Assembly: GCA_020832305.1 (NCBI GenBank)
Contig: JAFIEV010000082.1
Location: 186,001 to 250,000, forward strand
From: Cyclobacteriaceae bacterium
Lineage (GTDB): Bacteria > Bacteroidota > Bacteroidia > Cytophagales > Cyclobacteriaceae
Direction: 5' to 3'
DNA length: 64,000 nt
Part shown: piece after piece, positions 56,201-64,000 of the stretch
Layout of the letters: every line of letters starts with the position of its first letter
Position numbering within the stretch: position 1 is the stretch's first letter
The notes under the pieces: generated by a model
The model's database searches: none
What the model was told of the DNA's origin: nothing
Seen by the model: the letters and a program-made list of their open reading frames with translations, nothing else
Position numbers and translations under genes: made by a program

Positions 56201-57467
56201 CATAAGTTGCGATAATGTCTTTTGGAATGGTTTTGAGAAATAATGTATACAAGTTATTTAACTCTCCCTCCATACGATGGAATAATATAAATTTCTTTCT
56301 CTGTTTAATCTGCCACTCCAGCGAACCAATATCTTTTTGAATTTTTCTATAGAACCTGGTAAATCTCTTTTCACTTTTGGTGTGAGTAAAAATATTATTT
56401 ACAGAGGCAAGAAAACCATAGCCTGTTGTGCCCTGTACCGGCCAGCCTGAAGGGAGTGCTTCATCAAACTCCAGTATTTTTTCAACAGCAATGTATATTT
56501 CATTACCAACTTGTTCCCTAAGGGTCATAAGATAGGTTTGCGGGTCATACAAACCATCAATATGATCGATTCTAAGACCTTGTATCATGCCTTCTTTTAC
56601 CATGCTAAACAGAAATTGGTGATAGAAATCAAAAACTTCTCTCCGTTCAATCTTCAGACAAATAAGTTCATTGACCGTAAAAAACCTTCTGAAATTAATT
56701 TTGTGATGGCTGTCTTTCCAAAAACATAGACGATAAAATTGCTGATTACAAAATTTCAGCAAGGCAGCAGCATCTTTGTTAAAATCCTTAACCGCTGATA
56801 ATATTTGACTTAAATCATTTCCATCAATCTTATTCAATTTGTGGGTAAAATCTTCCCAACTCAGATAAAAACTTTTTCTTCGGGTCAGTTTTGGTATTTC
56901 TCCGACGATTTTATCCATGTCGTCCTTTTGAAAAGCCTGCTCCAGAAAAGCCTGATACAAACCAGGATTAACGGGATATTTATCCTGATATACTTTTAGC
57001 CAAAACCTGCCTTGTTCAAAAAGGAGTACTATATTTTTGTTTTGAATTGCTGTTTCAGGCTCCTCACCCAGAAAAGGTACCATAATTGGATTTTTTCTAT
57101 CCATCGCAGTATCGAAATAATGGGCATAAGAAGAATATGGACCTTTTTCAAGGATATCAAATAACCAGGGATTTTGTGGAGTATATGCCATGTGGTTGGG
57201 CACGATATCCTGAACCCAACCTATATTGGATTTTTGCAATTTGCCAGCAAGTCGCTTAAATTGTTCTAATGTACCTGTTTCAGGATGTATTCGGCAGGGA
57301 TTGATGCCATCATAGCCATGCATGCTGCCTTTTCTGGCTTCCAATATTGGGGATGCATAAATCGCCCCTATGCCAAGATTTGCGAGGTAGGCCATGTATT
57401 TCTCAGCATGGCGAAAACGAAAATCCTTGTTAAACTGAAGGCGATAGGTACTTACCGGATTATACAT
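53271..57467 (-). CDS. treY-malQ: Fused maltooligosyl trehalose synthase and 4-alpha-glucanotransferase
   Basis: A 1398-residue fusion. Residues about 1-885 are TreY (GH13), which turns the reducing-end glucose of maltodextrins into a trehalosyl unit: STYRLQFN start, VQDIVPNHMAY, GLRIDHIDGLYDP (catalytic Asp), LNASSTHDTKRGED. Residues about 895-1398 are MalQ (GH77), which disproportionates malto-oligosaccharides: GVLMHLTSLSGPYGIGDMG, FGDIPFYVSYDSVDVW, VRLDHFRAFSEYW (nucleophile Asp) and LIAEDLGDI (acid/base Glu). The join reads through without a stop or frame change. The gene starts 3 bp after treZ. MalQ would recycle short leftovers from TreY/TreZ into longer chains. Fusions of these two activities are known in other bacteria. 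Confidence 0.95.
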   Translation of the reverse strand: MYNPVSTYRLQFNKDFRFRHAEKYMAYLANLGIGAIYASPILEARKGSMHGYDGINPCRIHPETGTLEQFKRLAGKLQKSNIGWVQDIVPNHMAYTPQNPWLFDILEKGPYSSYAHYFDTAMDRKNPIMVPFLGEEPETAIQNKNIVLLFEQGRFWLKVYQDKYPVNPGLYQAFLEQAFQKDDMDKIVGEIPKLTRRKSFYLSWEDFTHKLNKIDGNDLSQILSAVKDFNKDAAALLKFCNQQFYRLCFWKDSHHKINFRRFFTVNELICLKIERREVFDFYHQFLFSMVKEGMIQGLRIDHIDGLYDPQTYLMTLREQVGNEIYIAVEKILEFDEALPSGWPVQGTTGYGFLASVNNIFTHTKSEKRFTRFYRKIQKDIGSLEWQIKQRKKFILFHRMEGELNNLYTLFLKTIPKDIIATYELQEDELRQAIAALLVAFPVYRFYGNTMPLPEKEQIELVKIFDQINADSNLPENGLSLLRNALVNWPESHDENYRNPVSHFFKKMMQLCGPLMAKGVEDTLMYRYNRFIGHNEVGDSMEVFGLGIEGWHDRMFDRMKKHPLALNASSTHDTKRGEDVRARLNVLTDIPEIWFEQVKRWQQINAPLKPEGIPDANDEYFIYSTLAGMYPMPGTDDGDVVERLKMYFSKALREAKIHSSWNEPNQEYENGVLIFIEKILDKSSEFWASFSSFHTILADYGIVNSLAQLCLKCTAPGIPDIYQGTELWDLTLVDPDNRQKVDYELRWNWLKALAQQDTKDVLPDLWQNRYNGKIKLWFTQQLLQYRKQEIELFEKGQYIPLEVRGKYRKHILAYARNFKNKWVLVAVPLNLAKAFGFDEKLFTDFDWKDTRIMLPGHAPNTWTTPAGQSCVSLKNGFEIGVNEISKSFPCMVLQGTHQPSERRAGVLMHLTSLSGPYGIGDMGPEAMAFAEFLKRSGQSIWQVLPLNPIHAEGYFCPYESASAFAGNALLISPDILVKDGWLKENALINYQIENREKIDFSLVAQRKMDMLQQAYLTFQNVASPMQVEAFQDFCEREQGWLHDYALFVCLRDIHHGSPWYTWKNDFSLRNPESLRQVSKDNSDKLREIKWYQFIFFEQWKQLKSYCNTLGISLFGDIPFYVSYDSVDVWSHSNIFSLDHQGKASEVAGVPPDYFNENGQLWGMPVYNWKVLKENDYQWWINRIAKNVEWFDLVRLDHFRAFSEYWSVPAGEPTAKNGMWKTGPGIDFFKTLKKKMGRIPLIAEDLGDIDEKVHQLRKATGMHGMKVIQFAFGENMPKSENIPHNYTKDTFAYTGTHDNNTSVGWYRKDADIETRRRLRLYANENVRKRNVHKVFTRMIYASVSSTAIVPVQDLLGLDERARMNTPATTTDNWMWRMQDNMIDSTIETWLLELCKLYDRH

Positions 57468-57470
57468 AAT

Positions 57471-59309
57471 TCAATTTTTAAAGATAATTACTGAAGCGGC
57501 TTCCATTGCCTGAATTTTTCCAGATCGTATTTCAGGTATTTTATTTGCTTTTCCCATCCACTTTTCTTCAGCCGAGTACAACAATGGATGCCATGTACTA
57601 TCACAAATATTGGGATCTTTACATGTAATATCCTTCCTTGATAATGAAAAATTCATACAGATAAGGATTTTATCACTTCCAGCCTGTCGAATAATCCAAA
57701 GTAAAGCATTTTCAGTGTCATACGATACAGTCAAATTATCCCTTTGGGTACCCAGTAATCCGGGTTGATCTTTGCGCATACGGATAAGGTGTTTATACCA
57801 ATTAAGCATTGTCTGGTGCTCAGGGCTATTCAGGCAATCCCAATCTATTTTTGAACGCAGAAAGGTTTCTGGATTTTGTGGGTCCGGCGCCATCTCTGCC
57901 TGATGAAATGCTTCAAATTCTTTTGCTCTTCCTTTTCGTACAGCTTCAATAAGCTGTTCATCGCTATGGCTTACGAAATACAAAAAAGGATTGGGTGTAC
58001 AAAATTCTTCTCCCATAAACAGCATTGGTATATACGGAGAAGTCAAAACAGCTGCTGACAATACCTTAGCTATTTCAAAACCATAGAGCTGATAACTTCT
58101 TTCACCCAACATGCGGTTGCCTGTTTGGTCGTGATTCTGAGAAAAAACAATGAATTTTTCACCCAGACTTTTATGAACCTTTGCACCGAAATGACGCTTT
58201 CGGTGTTCTGAATATTGTCCATCGTATACATAGGCATCTTCATAGGATTTGGCCAGGTGTTCAACGGGTTTAAAATCTGCATAATACCCTATGGCATTTT
58301 CTCCGGCACTTACCCTGAGTGCATGGTGAAATTCGTCGATCCATTGAGTGTGCAAGCCATAACCACCATTTTTTACCGATGTAATATATTTAGGATCGTT
58401 GAGATCGCATTCAGCAATTAAATAATATTCTTTATTTGTGAGTTTAGACAGACAGGCAGTATGTTCACTCAATTCTGCCAAAAAATGGTGCGCACTTAAA
58501 TCTTTAATGGCATGTACCGCATCAAGTCTTAATGCATCTACATGAAAATCCCGGAACCACATTAATGCGTTTTCTATAAAAAACTTTCGCACTCCATCGC
58601 AATAAACATCGTCAAAGTTTATGGCTTTACCCCATGGGGTTTGATATTTATCAGTAAAATAAGGCGCAAAAGCACTCAGGTAGTTACCTTCAGGACCCAG
58701 ATGGTTATAAACTACATCAAGGATTACAGCGAGGCCATGTTGATGACAGGAATCAATCAAACGCTGAAGTTCTGACGGCCCGCCATAGCTGTCCTGCACT
58801 GCAAAAGGAAAAACACCATCATAACCCCAGTTTCTATCACCCGGAAACTGAGCAACGGGCATAATTTCGATGGCGTTGATGCCCAGTTCTTTGAGATAAG
58901 CAAGTTTTGAAGCAATGCCTTGAAAACTTGCTTGTTCACTAAAAGTCCCCGCATGCAGTTCGTATATGATATAATCTTTTAAAACCGGATTATGCCAATC
59001 TGTATCCTGCCAATTGTAAATATTGGTATCGAAAGCCCTTGAGGGGCCATGTACATTATAAGGCTGATGCAATGAGGCCGGATCTGCCAGGAACTGCCTG
59101 TTATCAAGGCAAATCTGATAGTCATCACCGGGTTCAATGGAATTAGTCTGTATGGTCCAGTAACCAGGATGGCTGTACTGCAGGTCTTCAAAAACTTCAT
59201 TGCCGGGCAGATACAATTGAACTTTCTCAATCTCAGGCGCCCAGACCCTGAGTTGCGCCTTTCCATTTTTCAGAAAAGACATACCTATATTTCTTTTATT
59301 AATCTGCAT
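57471..59309 (-). CDS. treZ: Maltooligosyl trehalose trehalohydrolase
   Basis: A 612-residue GH13 enzyme that frees trehalose from maltooligosyl trehalose. An N-terminal CBM48-like domain (AQLRVWAPEIEKVQLYLPG) precedes the barrel, which shows DYIIYELHAGTFSEQASF, GYDGVFPFAVQDSYGGPSELQRL, VILDVVYNHLGPEGNYL, DALRLDAVHAIKD (nucleophile Asp), LIAECDLNDPKY (Glu) and FSQNHDQTGNRMLGER. The start is set to the ATG at 59309 (MQINKRNIG), overlapping the glgX stop by 11 bases; an ATG two codons earlier is equally plausible. A longer frame would overlap glgX by about 100 bases. Confidence 0.93.
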   Translation of the reverse strand: MQINKRNIGMSFLKNGKAQLRVWAPEIEKVQLYLPGNEVFEDLQYSHPGYWTIQTNSIEPGDDYQICLDNRQFLADPASLHQPYNVHGPSRAFDTNIYNWQDTDWHNPVLKDYIIYELHAGTFSEQASFQGIASKLAYLKELGINAIEIMPVAQFPGDRNWGYDGVFPFAVQDSYGGPSELQRLIDSCHQHGLAVILDVVYNHLGPEGNYLSAFAPYFTDKYQTPWGKAINFDDVYCDGVRKFFIENALMWFRDFHVDALRLDAVHAIKDLSAHHFLAELSEHTACLSKLTNKEYYLIAECDLNDPKYITSVKNGGYGLHTQWIDEFHHALRVSAGENAIGYYADFKPVEHLAKSYEDAYVYDGQYSEHRKRHFGAKVHKSLGEKFIVFSQNHDQTGNRMLGERSYQLYGFEIAKVLSAAVLTSPYIPMLFMGEEFCTPNPFLYFVSHSDEQLIEAVRKGRAKEFEAFHQAEMAPDPQNPETFLRSKIDWDCLNSPEHQTMLNWYKHLIRMRKDQPGLLGTQRDNLTVSYDTENALLWIIRQAGSDKILICMNFSLSRKDITCKDPNICDSTWHPLLYSAEEKWMGKANKIPEIRSGKIQAMEAASVIIFKN

Positions 59310-61458
59310 TTCCATCTTCCTGTTCTTCAGGTTTAAATACTGCTTCACGCAGTACGACGATCGATCTTCCCTCAACCCTGATGTGCCCTTCATCATTGAA
59401 CATGGCTTTGGTATTTCGGACTAAATCTTTGCTGGTGTCGAGTACCATATACCAATGCGTGCCATAGTTTGACGGGGGCAGTGTATATTTTATCGGTATA
59501 TGAGATGCATTAAACATGATATAAAAGCTATCATCAATAATTTTTTCACCTTTGGGACCCAGAGACCTTATCCCTTGACCATTGAGAAAAACCCCGAGGG
59601 AAAGAGCAAAACCCTGATTCCAATGATGATTTTCCATTTCTGTACCTTCGGGTAAAAACCATGCAATATCTTTAAGTTCACTTCCTTTTATAGGCTGTCC
59701 CTGAAACCATTTACGCCTTCTGAATACCGGATGTTTTTTCCTTAGATCAATTAATTTACGTGTAAAGGCAAGAAGTTCATGATCTGCTTCACTCCAATTG
59801 AGCCATGAAATTTCATTATCCTGGCAATAGGCATTGTTATTTCCCTGCTGGCTTCTTCCAAATTCATCCCCTGCAATCAGCATAGGTACCCCTTGTGACA
59901 AGAACAAAGTTGTGAGGAAATTTCTTTTTTGCCGCCACCTCCATTGAAGTACCAATTCATCATCGGTACTTCCCTCTGCGCCGCAGTTCCAGGAGCGGTT
60001 ATGGTTTTCTCCATCGCGGTTATCTTCTCCATTGGCTTCATTGTGCTTATCGTTATATGAAACCAGGTCATTGAGGGTAAAACCATCATGGGCCGTTATA
60101 AAATTTATACTTGCCGTAGGTAATCTGTAATCGTCGAGGTATAGGTCAGAACTACCCGTAAACCGGTTGGCAAATTCTGCCAGGGTACTGTCGCCCCCCC
60201 GCCAGTAATCCCTGATACAGTCTCGATATTTACCATTCCATTCCACCCAACCAGGTGGAAATTTACCAACCTGATAACCTCCCTCACCTATATCCCAGGG
60301 CTCAGCAATTAATTTAACTTGTGAGATTACCGGATCCTGATGTATGATATCGAAAAAGGAACCCAGCTTGTCAACATCGTGTAATTCCCTGGCCAATGCA
60401 GATGCGAGGTCGAAACGGAAACCATCTATGTGCATTTCGGTAATCCAGTATCGGAGGCTATCCATAATTAACCTTAAAACTCCCGGCATCATTGCATTTA
60501 AGGTATTTCCAGTGCCGGTATAGTCCATATAATACCGGGCATCTTCGGTAAGTCTGTAATATGCAGTGTTATCTATACCCCTGAATGATAACGTAGGCCC
60601 GAGATGACTTCCTTCACCCGTATGGTTATAGACCACATCTAAAATCACTTCAATGCCGGCTTTGTGAAAGGCCTTTACCATATTTTTAAATTCAATTACC
60701 TGCTCACCATGCGTTCCACTACTGGCATAACGCACATCTGGCGCAAAAAATCCAATTGAATTATAGCCCCAATAGTTCACCAGGCCCTTGTCTTGTAAAT
60801 GACGATCTGTAATAAAATGATGAATGGGAAGTAGCTCAATGGCTGTAATACCAAGTTTCTTTAAGTAATCCAAGGTAGCCGGATGTACGAGGGCTGCATA
60901 AGTTCCACGGATTTCATCAGGAATATCGGGATGCAGCATGGTAAAACCTTTTACATGTGTTTCATAAACAATGCTTTTGTGATATGGAATCTTAAGTAGG
61001 GTATCATCCTCCCAATCGAATTGCGAATCAATTACTACTGACTTTGGTATAAAAGGACCGCTATCAATCTCAGAAAAGCTGAGATCATCTTCCTCATGTC
61101 CTGGTATGTATCCAAAAAGAGCATCGTCCCAGCGTATGGTACCTGAAAGTGCTTTAGCGTAAGGATCGATAAGTAACTTATTGGGGTTAAAGCGAAAACC
61201 ATTAGCCGGATCGTAAGGTCCATACACCCTGTATCCATAAAGCTGGCCAGGTTGTAGGTCGGGGATATAACCATGCCAGACACTATGACTTCTCTCAGGA
61301 AGATATACCCTTACTGCTTCTTTTTTTTCATTGGTTGAATCATAAAGACAGAGCTCAACTTTTAGGGCATTTTCTGAAAAAAGAGCAAAATTAACACCCT
61401 TACCATCCCAATTTGCGCCTAATGGATATGGTTTACCAGGAAAAATTTTAAGTGTCAT
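59299..61458 (-). CDS. glgX: Glycogen debranching enzyme (isoamylase type)
   Basis: A 719-residue GH13 enzyme hydrolysing alpha-1,6 branches of glycogen. The N-terminal CBM48 domain begins PGKPYPLGANWDGKGVNFALFSENA. The barrel shows YETHVKGFTMLHPDIP, VILDVVYNHTGEGSHLGPTLSFRGIDN, HIDGFRFDLASAL (nucleophile), LIAEPWDIGEGGYQVG (Glu), FITAHDGFTLNDLVSYNDKHNEANGE (Asp) and LSQGVPMLIAGDEFGRSQQGNNNAYC. The start is set to the ATG at 61458 (MTLKIFPGKPYPLG), the usual TreX/GlgX beginning. It is first in the operon glgX-treZ-treY-malQ, which makes trehalose from glycogen-like glucan. Confidence 0.94.
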   Translation of the reverse strand: MTLKIFPGKPYPLGANWDGKGVNFALFSENALKVELCLYDSTNEKKEAVRVYLPERSHSVWHGYIPDLQPGQLYGYRVYGPYDPANGFRFNPNKLLIDPYAKALSGTIRWDDALFGYIPGHEEDDLSFSEIDSGPFIPKSVVIDSQFDWEDDTLLKIPYHKSIVYETHVKGFTMLHPDIPDEIRGTYAALVHPATLDYLKKLGITAIELLPIHHFITDRHLQDKGLVNYWGYNSIGFFAPDVRYASSGTHGEQVIEFKNMVKAFHKAGIEVILDVVYNHTGEGSHLGPTLSFRGIDNTAYYRLTEDARYYMDYTGTGNTLNAMMPGVLRLIMDSLRYWITEMHIDGFRFDLASALARELHDVDKLGSFFDIIHQDPVISQVKLIAEPWDIGEGGYQVGKFPPGWVEWNGKYRDCIRDYWRGGDSTLAEFANRFTGSSDLYLDDYRLPTASINFITAHDGFTLNDLVSYNDKHNEANGEDNRDGENHNRSWNCGAEGSTDDELVLQWRWRQKRNFLTTLFLSQGVPMLIAGDEFGRSQQGNNNAYCQDNEISWLNWSEADHELLAFTRKLIDLRKKHPVFRRRKWFQGQPIKGSELKDIAWFLPEGTEMENHHWNQGFALSLGVFLNGQGIRSLGPKGEKIIDDSFYIMFNASHIPIKYTLPPSNYGTHWYMVLDTSKDLVRNTKAMFNDEGHIRVEGRSIVVLREAVFKPEEQEDGNAD

Positions 61459-61801
61459 ACAGGGGCTGATAAAATATAAATGCGGTATTTTTTTACAAGG
61501 AAAAGTAAATGAAAAAATAAAAATAACGATAAATATTGCCATTTTCAAAAGCTATCGGTAATGTTTGTATTATCTTTTGAAAAACCATCAGAGCTTTAAC
61601 GATGTTATTATGATTAATTGTAAGCATCAATTGTCTCTTGATTGTTGTCGATAGAATATGTTACTAATTGTTCATACAATGAACAACTGGCCTTTGCGCA
61701 AATTGAAGGTTTTTATACGCAATATTCTATATACTTTGTAATGAATGCCAGATATATTTGTTATCAATTAATGTGCTTTCAGGTTTTGCTAATACACCCA
61801 C
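61459..61801. other. Divergent regulatory region glgX / ROK kinase
   Basis: This 343-bp, AT-rich gap separates the minus-strand trehalose operon from the plus-strand ROK-MFS pair. It contains the palindrome at 61668-61686 and a loose -7-like box (TATACTTTG, 61730-61738) with a TTG at 61703-61705 that could serve the ROK gene. No small ORF or RNA is recognised. The frame upstream of glgX looks like a signal peptide, but I consider it noncoding. Confidence 0.5.
61668..61686. promoter_or_regulatory. Candidate operator palindrome
   Basis: Perfect 8-bp arms TTGTTCAT/ATGAACAA separated by 3 bp, the size of a dimeric regulator site. It lies 17-35 bp upstream of the possible ROK -33 element and 210 bp from the glgX start. 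No regulator gene lies in the visible neighbourhood. Confidence 0.45.
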
Positions 61802-62653
61802 ATGAATATTGGAATTGATCTAGGTGCCACCAACATCAGAGTTGGTTTAGAAGATGGTGGTAAAATAATCCATCAGGCAAAGAAGCTTTTACTTGAAAAA
61901 GATTCTTTGAAATCTACAATTAACCAGATTAAATCTCTGATAGACAAAGTTATTACAGCTGAAGTAAAAGGTATTGGAATTGGGGTACCTTCAGTTGTAG
62001 ATATCGAAAAGGGCATTGTTTACGATGTTGTAAATATTCCTTCCTGGAAAAAGGTACCACTTAAAGACATACTGGAGGATGCCTATGACTTACCCGTTTC
62101 CATCAATAATGATGTGAATTGTTTTGTACTAGGCGAACACAGGTATGGAAAAGCCAAAGGCTGCAATTCAGTTGTAGGTATGGCTATTGGTACCGGATTG
62201 GGTGCAGGGGTAATTATCGATAATAAACTCTATGCGGGTAAAAATTGTGGAGCTGGAGAAATTGGAATGGTACCCTACCTCGACAAATATATGGAGTACT
62301 ATACCAGCAGTATATTTTTTGAAAAAAGTTATAGCACTACAGCTAAAGATGCACATATTAAGGCCCAAATGGGTGACCTGGAAGCCCTGAAACAATGGAA
62401 TGAATTTGGTCATCATTTTGGAAACGCCGTGCAAACTATTCTATATATGTATGACCCCGAAATGATTGTGCTTGGGGGATCTCTCAGTAAGGCCATGCCC
62501 TTTTTTGAGACCGCTTTGTATGAAAATCTCAAATCATACGTCTATCAATCATCTTTAAAGAATGTAAAAATCTGTCTCTCTACACAAGAAAACATTGCGT
62601 TGTTAGGCGCTGCTGCTCTTATTCCCAGTCTTACCGAAGTTCAGTCAGAATAA
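61802..62653 (+). CDS. ROK-family sugar kinase (glucokinase-like)
   Basis: A 283-residue ROK kinase. It has the ATP phosphate loop NIGIDLGATNIRVGLED, the catalytic Asp in VSINNDVNCFVLGEHRYGKAKG, the second phosphate motif GMAIGTGLGAGVII and the adenosine motif IVLGGSLS. The zinc-binding CxCGxxGCxE segment of typical ROK proteins is replaced by CGAGEIGMVPYLDKYMEYYTSSIF, a zinc-free form as recalled for Bacteroides RokA. There is no helix-turn-helix, so it is an enzyme and not a repressor. Glucose released by the trehalose/glycogen enzymes is the likely substrate. It sits just upstream of the sugar transporter gene. Confidence 0.9.
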   Translation: MNIGIDLGATNIRVGLEDGGKIIHQAKKLLLEKDSLKSTINQIKSLIDKVITAEVKGIGIGVPSVVDIEKGIVYDVVNIPSWKKVPLKDILEDAYDLPVSINNDVNCFVLGEHRYGKAKGCNSVVGMAIGTGLGAGVIIDNKLYAGKNCGAGEIGMVPYLDKYMEYYTSSIFFEKSYSTTAKDAHIKAQMGDLEALKQWNEFGHHFGNAVQTILYMYDPEMIVLGGSLSKAMPFFETALYENLKSYVYQSSLKNVKICLSTQENIALLGAAALIPSLTEVQSE

Positions 62654-62675
62654 TTTTGAGGGATCACTTTTGTAA

Positions 62676-62698
62676 CGTATTTTGAGGTTTAAAATACG
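62676..62698 (+). other. Hairpin between ROK kinase and MFS genes
   Basis: An inverted repeat CGTATTTT/AAAATACG (8-bp arms, 7-nt loop) in the 107-bp gap, followed by CATTTTGCGAATTTTC. It could be a weak terminator reducing read-through into the transporter, or an operator. Confidence 0.45.
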
Positions 62699-62760
62699 CA
62701 TTTTGCGAATTTTCTATGAAATATATTTCATAATCTTAACCTTGAAATAAATACGATGAG

Positions 62761-64000
62761 ATGAAAAGAAGCACTTTTTTGGTTTTACTGGTCATGTTGA
62801 TATTTTTTGTGATATCATTTTTGACCAATATCCTCGGGCCGATTATTCCCGATATTATTGACAGTTTTAACCTTAGCATCGGGCTTGCCGGTTTTCTGCC
62901 TTTTTCTTTTTTTGTGGCTTATGGCGTTATGTCTATCCCGGCTGGTATACTTATGGAAAAATACGGTGACAAACCCGTACTGGTAGGCGCCTTTATCCTG
63001 GCCTTTCTGGGGGCTTTGTTGTTTGCTGTAGTACCTGGTTTTTCTATTGCCTTATTTTCTTTGTTTTCTATTGGCATCGGCATGGCAATGCTACAGGTAG
63101 TCATTAATCCATTACTTCGCTCAGCCGGAGGTGAAGCCCATTTCGCTTTTAATTCGGTAATGGCCCAATTGGTTTTTGGGGCTGCATCGTTTTTAAGTCC
63201 ATGGCTTTACAGTTATTTGGTTCTCAATGTTCACACAGGTAGTGAGGCCCCTTTGATTCAGTTATTTGATCAGTTAGTCCCTGCAAATCTGAAGTGGGTA
63301 TCATTGTATTGGGTTTTTGCCCTTACTGCCTTACTTATGGCCATAGCATTGTTTTTTGTGAAGTTTCCCAAAGTTGAATTAAAGGAAGACGAAAAAATTG
63401 ATACGGGCAGTTCCTTTAAAGAGCTAATTTCTAACCGGTATGTCATCCTTTTCTTTTTTGGCATATTTGCTTATGTCGGTACAGAACAGGGTATAGCTAA
63501 CTGGACTTCAAAATTTTTACAAACCTACCATGGCGTTGATCCGGCCACCACTGGGGCAGCAGTAATATCCTATTTTTGGGGATTACTTACCATAGGATGC
63601 TTTTTAGGTTTGATACTGTTGAAATTTTTCGATAGTCGTAAGGTACTTTTGGTCTTTACTTCAGGTGCCATTTTAGCTTTGTTGTCTGGATTATTTGGAA
63701 GCAAGGAAATCGCATTGTATGCCTTTCCGCTTACTGGATTTTTCGCATCGGTGATGTGGTCTGTTATTTTTTCGCTGGCATTAAATTCAGTACCTAAACA
63801 TCATGGTACTTTTTCAGGGATTTTGTGTACTGGTATTGCGGGCGGTGCTGTAGTTCCTCTCATAGTTGGAGGTATTGCAGAAATAACCGGTTTGCGAGTT
63901 GCCATGTTGTTTTTACTAATTACACTGGCTTATATACTTAGTATAGGGATATGGGCAAAACCACTGGTTAACAATGCTACAGTAAAAAGTTTTAAAGACC
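62761..64000 (+). CDS. MFS sugar transporter, fucose-permease type (partial, runs off window)
   Basis: The first 413 codons of a major facilitator transporter, open to the window end. About 12 hydrophobic helices are visible, with the FucP/GluP-like features VAYGVMSIPAGILMEKYGDKP (A-motif-like loop after helix 2), GIGMAMLQVVINPLLRSAGG, and GTEQGIANWTSKFL at the start of the second half. The family imports L-fucose, glucose, galactose or related sugars with protons. With the ROK kinase upstream it would feed a sugar into glycolysis (inference). Only the last few residues are probably missing. Confidence 0.88.
   Translation, partial: MKRSTFLVLLVMLIFFVISFLTNILGPIIPDIIDSFNLSIGLAGFLPFSFFVAYGVMSIPAGILMEKYGDKPVLVGAFILAFLGALLFAVVPGFSIALFSLFSIGIGMAMLQVVINPLLRSAGGEAHFAFNSVMAQLVFGAASFLSPWLYSYLVLNVHTGSEAPLIQLFDQLVPANLKWVSLYWVFALTALLMAIALFFVKFPKVELKEDEKIDTGSSFKELISNRYVILFFFGIFAYVGTEQGIANWTSKFLQTYHGVDPATTGAAVISYFWGLLTIGCFLGLILLKFFDSRKVLLVFTSGAILALLSGLFGSKEIALYAFPLTGFFASVMWSVIFSLALNSVPKHHGTFSGILCTGIAGGAVVPLIVGGIAEITGLRVAMLFLLITLAYILSIGIWAKPLVNNATVKSFKD

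Noticed and set aside
61459-61548. N-terminal extension of GlgX that looks like a lipoprotein signal (hydrophobic run ending in Cys)
   Set aside because: GlgX/TreX proteins start at the PGxPxPLG segment and act in the cytoplasm; the extension is AT-rich upstream DNA read in frame.
61802-62653. ROK protein as the transcriptional repressor for the palindrome
   Set aside because: It lacks the N-terminal helix-turn-helix of ROK repressors and starts directly with the ATP-binding loop.

Overview
The window looks like a chromosomal segment of a free-living member of the Bacteroidota, probably of the Cytophagales/Cyclobacteriaceae type. The evidence is a type IX secretion C-terminal sorting domain protein, DUF2157/GDYXXLXY and BatD-type proteins, an RHS protein of the YYPFGLTYN kind, few Shine-Dalgarno-like start sites, and promoters of the TTTG-N19-TAnnTTTG class. 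The assignment is by inference from gene content; no rRNA is present.

Layout. (1) 1-4131: a decayed accessory region holding an N-terminally truncated and frameshifted RHS gene, a C-terminal scrap of a tyrosine recombinase and a GIY-YIG nuclease gene. It lies against the 3' end of a tRNA-Pro(GGG) gene, as a tRNA-targeting integrated element would. (2) 4132-4692: the tRNA-Pro is the last unit of a 101-bp-period tandem array of degenerate tRNA-Pro-like units, all on the minus strand, with a -7-like box upstream and a strong terminator downstream. (3) 4798-12930: housekeeping genes (WG-repeat protein, DUF2520 protein, BatD, chorismate synthase, dicarboxylate/glutamate symporter, Nfu). (4) 13139-25410: a membrane-anchored AraC regulator followed by a co-directional cluster able to take agmatine through N-carbamoylputrescine and putrescine to GABA and succinate: agmatine deiminase, N-carbamoylputrescine amidase, two class III aminotransferases, aldehyde dehydrogenase and an NhaC-type transporter. 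A GNAT, an amidohydrolase and a beta-lactamase-like lipoprotein accompany them. (5) 25419-35038: mixed genes, including a three-gene membrane cluster, an FKBP, a short glucan phosphorylase homologue, an orphan receiver, a DUF2867 epimerase, ChrA and an exported superoxide dismutase. (6) 35287-46948: a complete branched-chain amino acid locus, ilvD-ilvB-ilvN-ilvC-leuA-leuC-leuD-cimA-leuB. A 20-codon leader peptide with 11 Leu/Val/Ile codons precedes it, together with a terminator/antiterminator pair. (7) 47018-53092: a T9SS cargo protein, a metallophosphoesterase, a TPR histidine kinase and a lipoprotein. (8) 53271-64000: glgX, treZ and a treY-malQ fusion on the minus strand, divergent from a ROK sugar kinase and a fucose-permease-type MFS transporter that runs off the window.

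How the genes work together. Region 6 makes Val, Leu and Ile. Isoleucine probably starts from pyruvate through citramalate, because the second LeuA-like gene resembles the Leptospira-type citramalate synthase and no ilvA is seen. Region 8 converts glycogen-type alpha-glucan to trehalose and glucose, and the ROK kinase phosphorylates the sugar. Region 4 is a polyamine catabolic unit. The strongest find is the ilv leader: a short peptide gene whose stop codon abuts a GA-rich strand that can pair with the whole left arm of the terminator. That is a classical translation-coupled attenuator in a phylum where such systems have been little studied.
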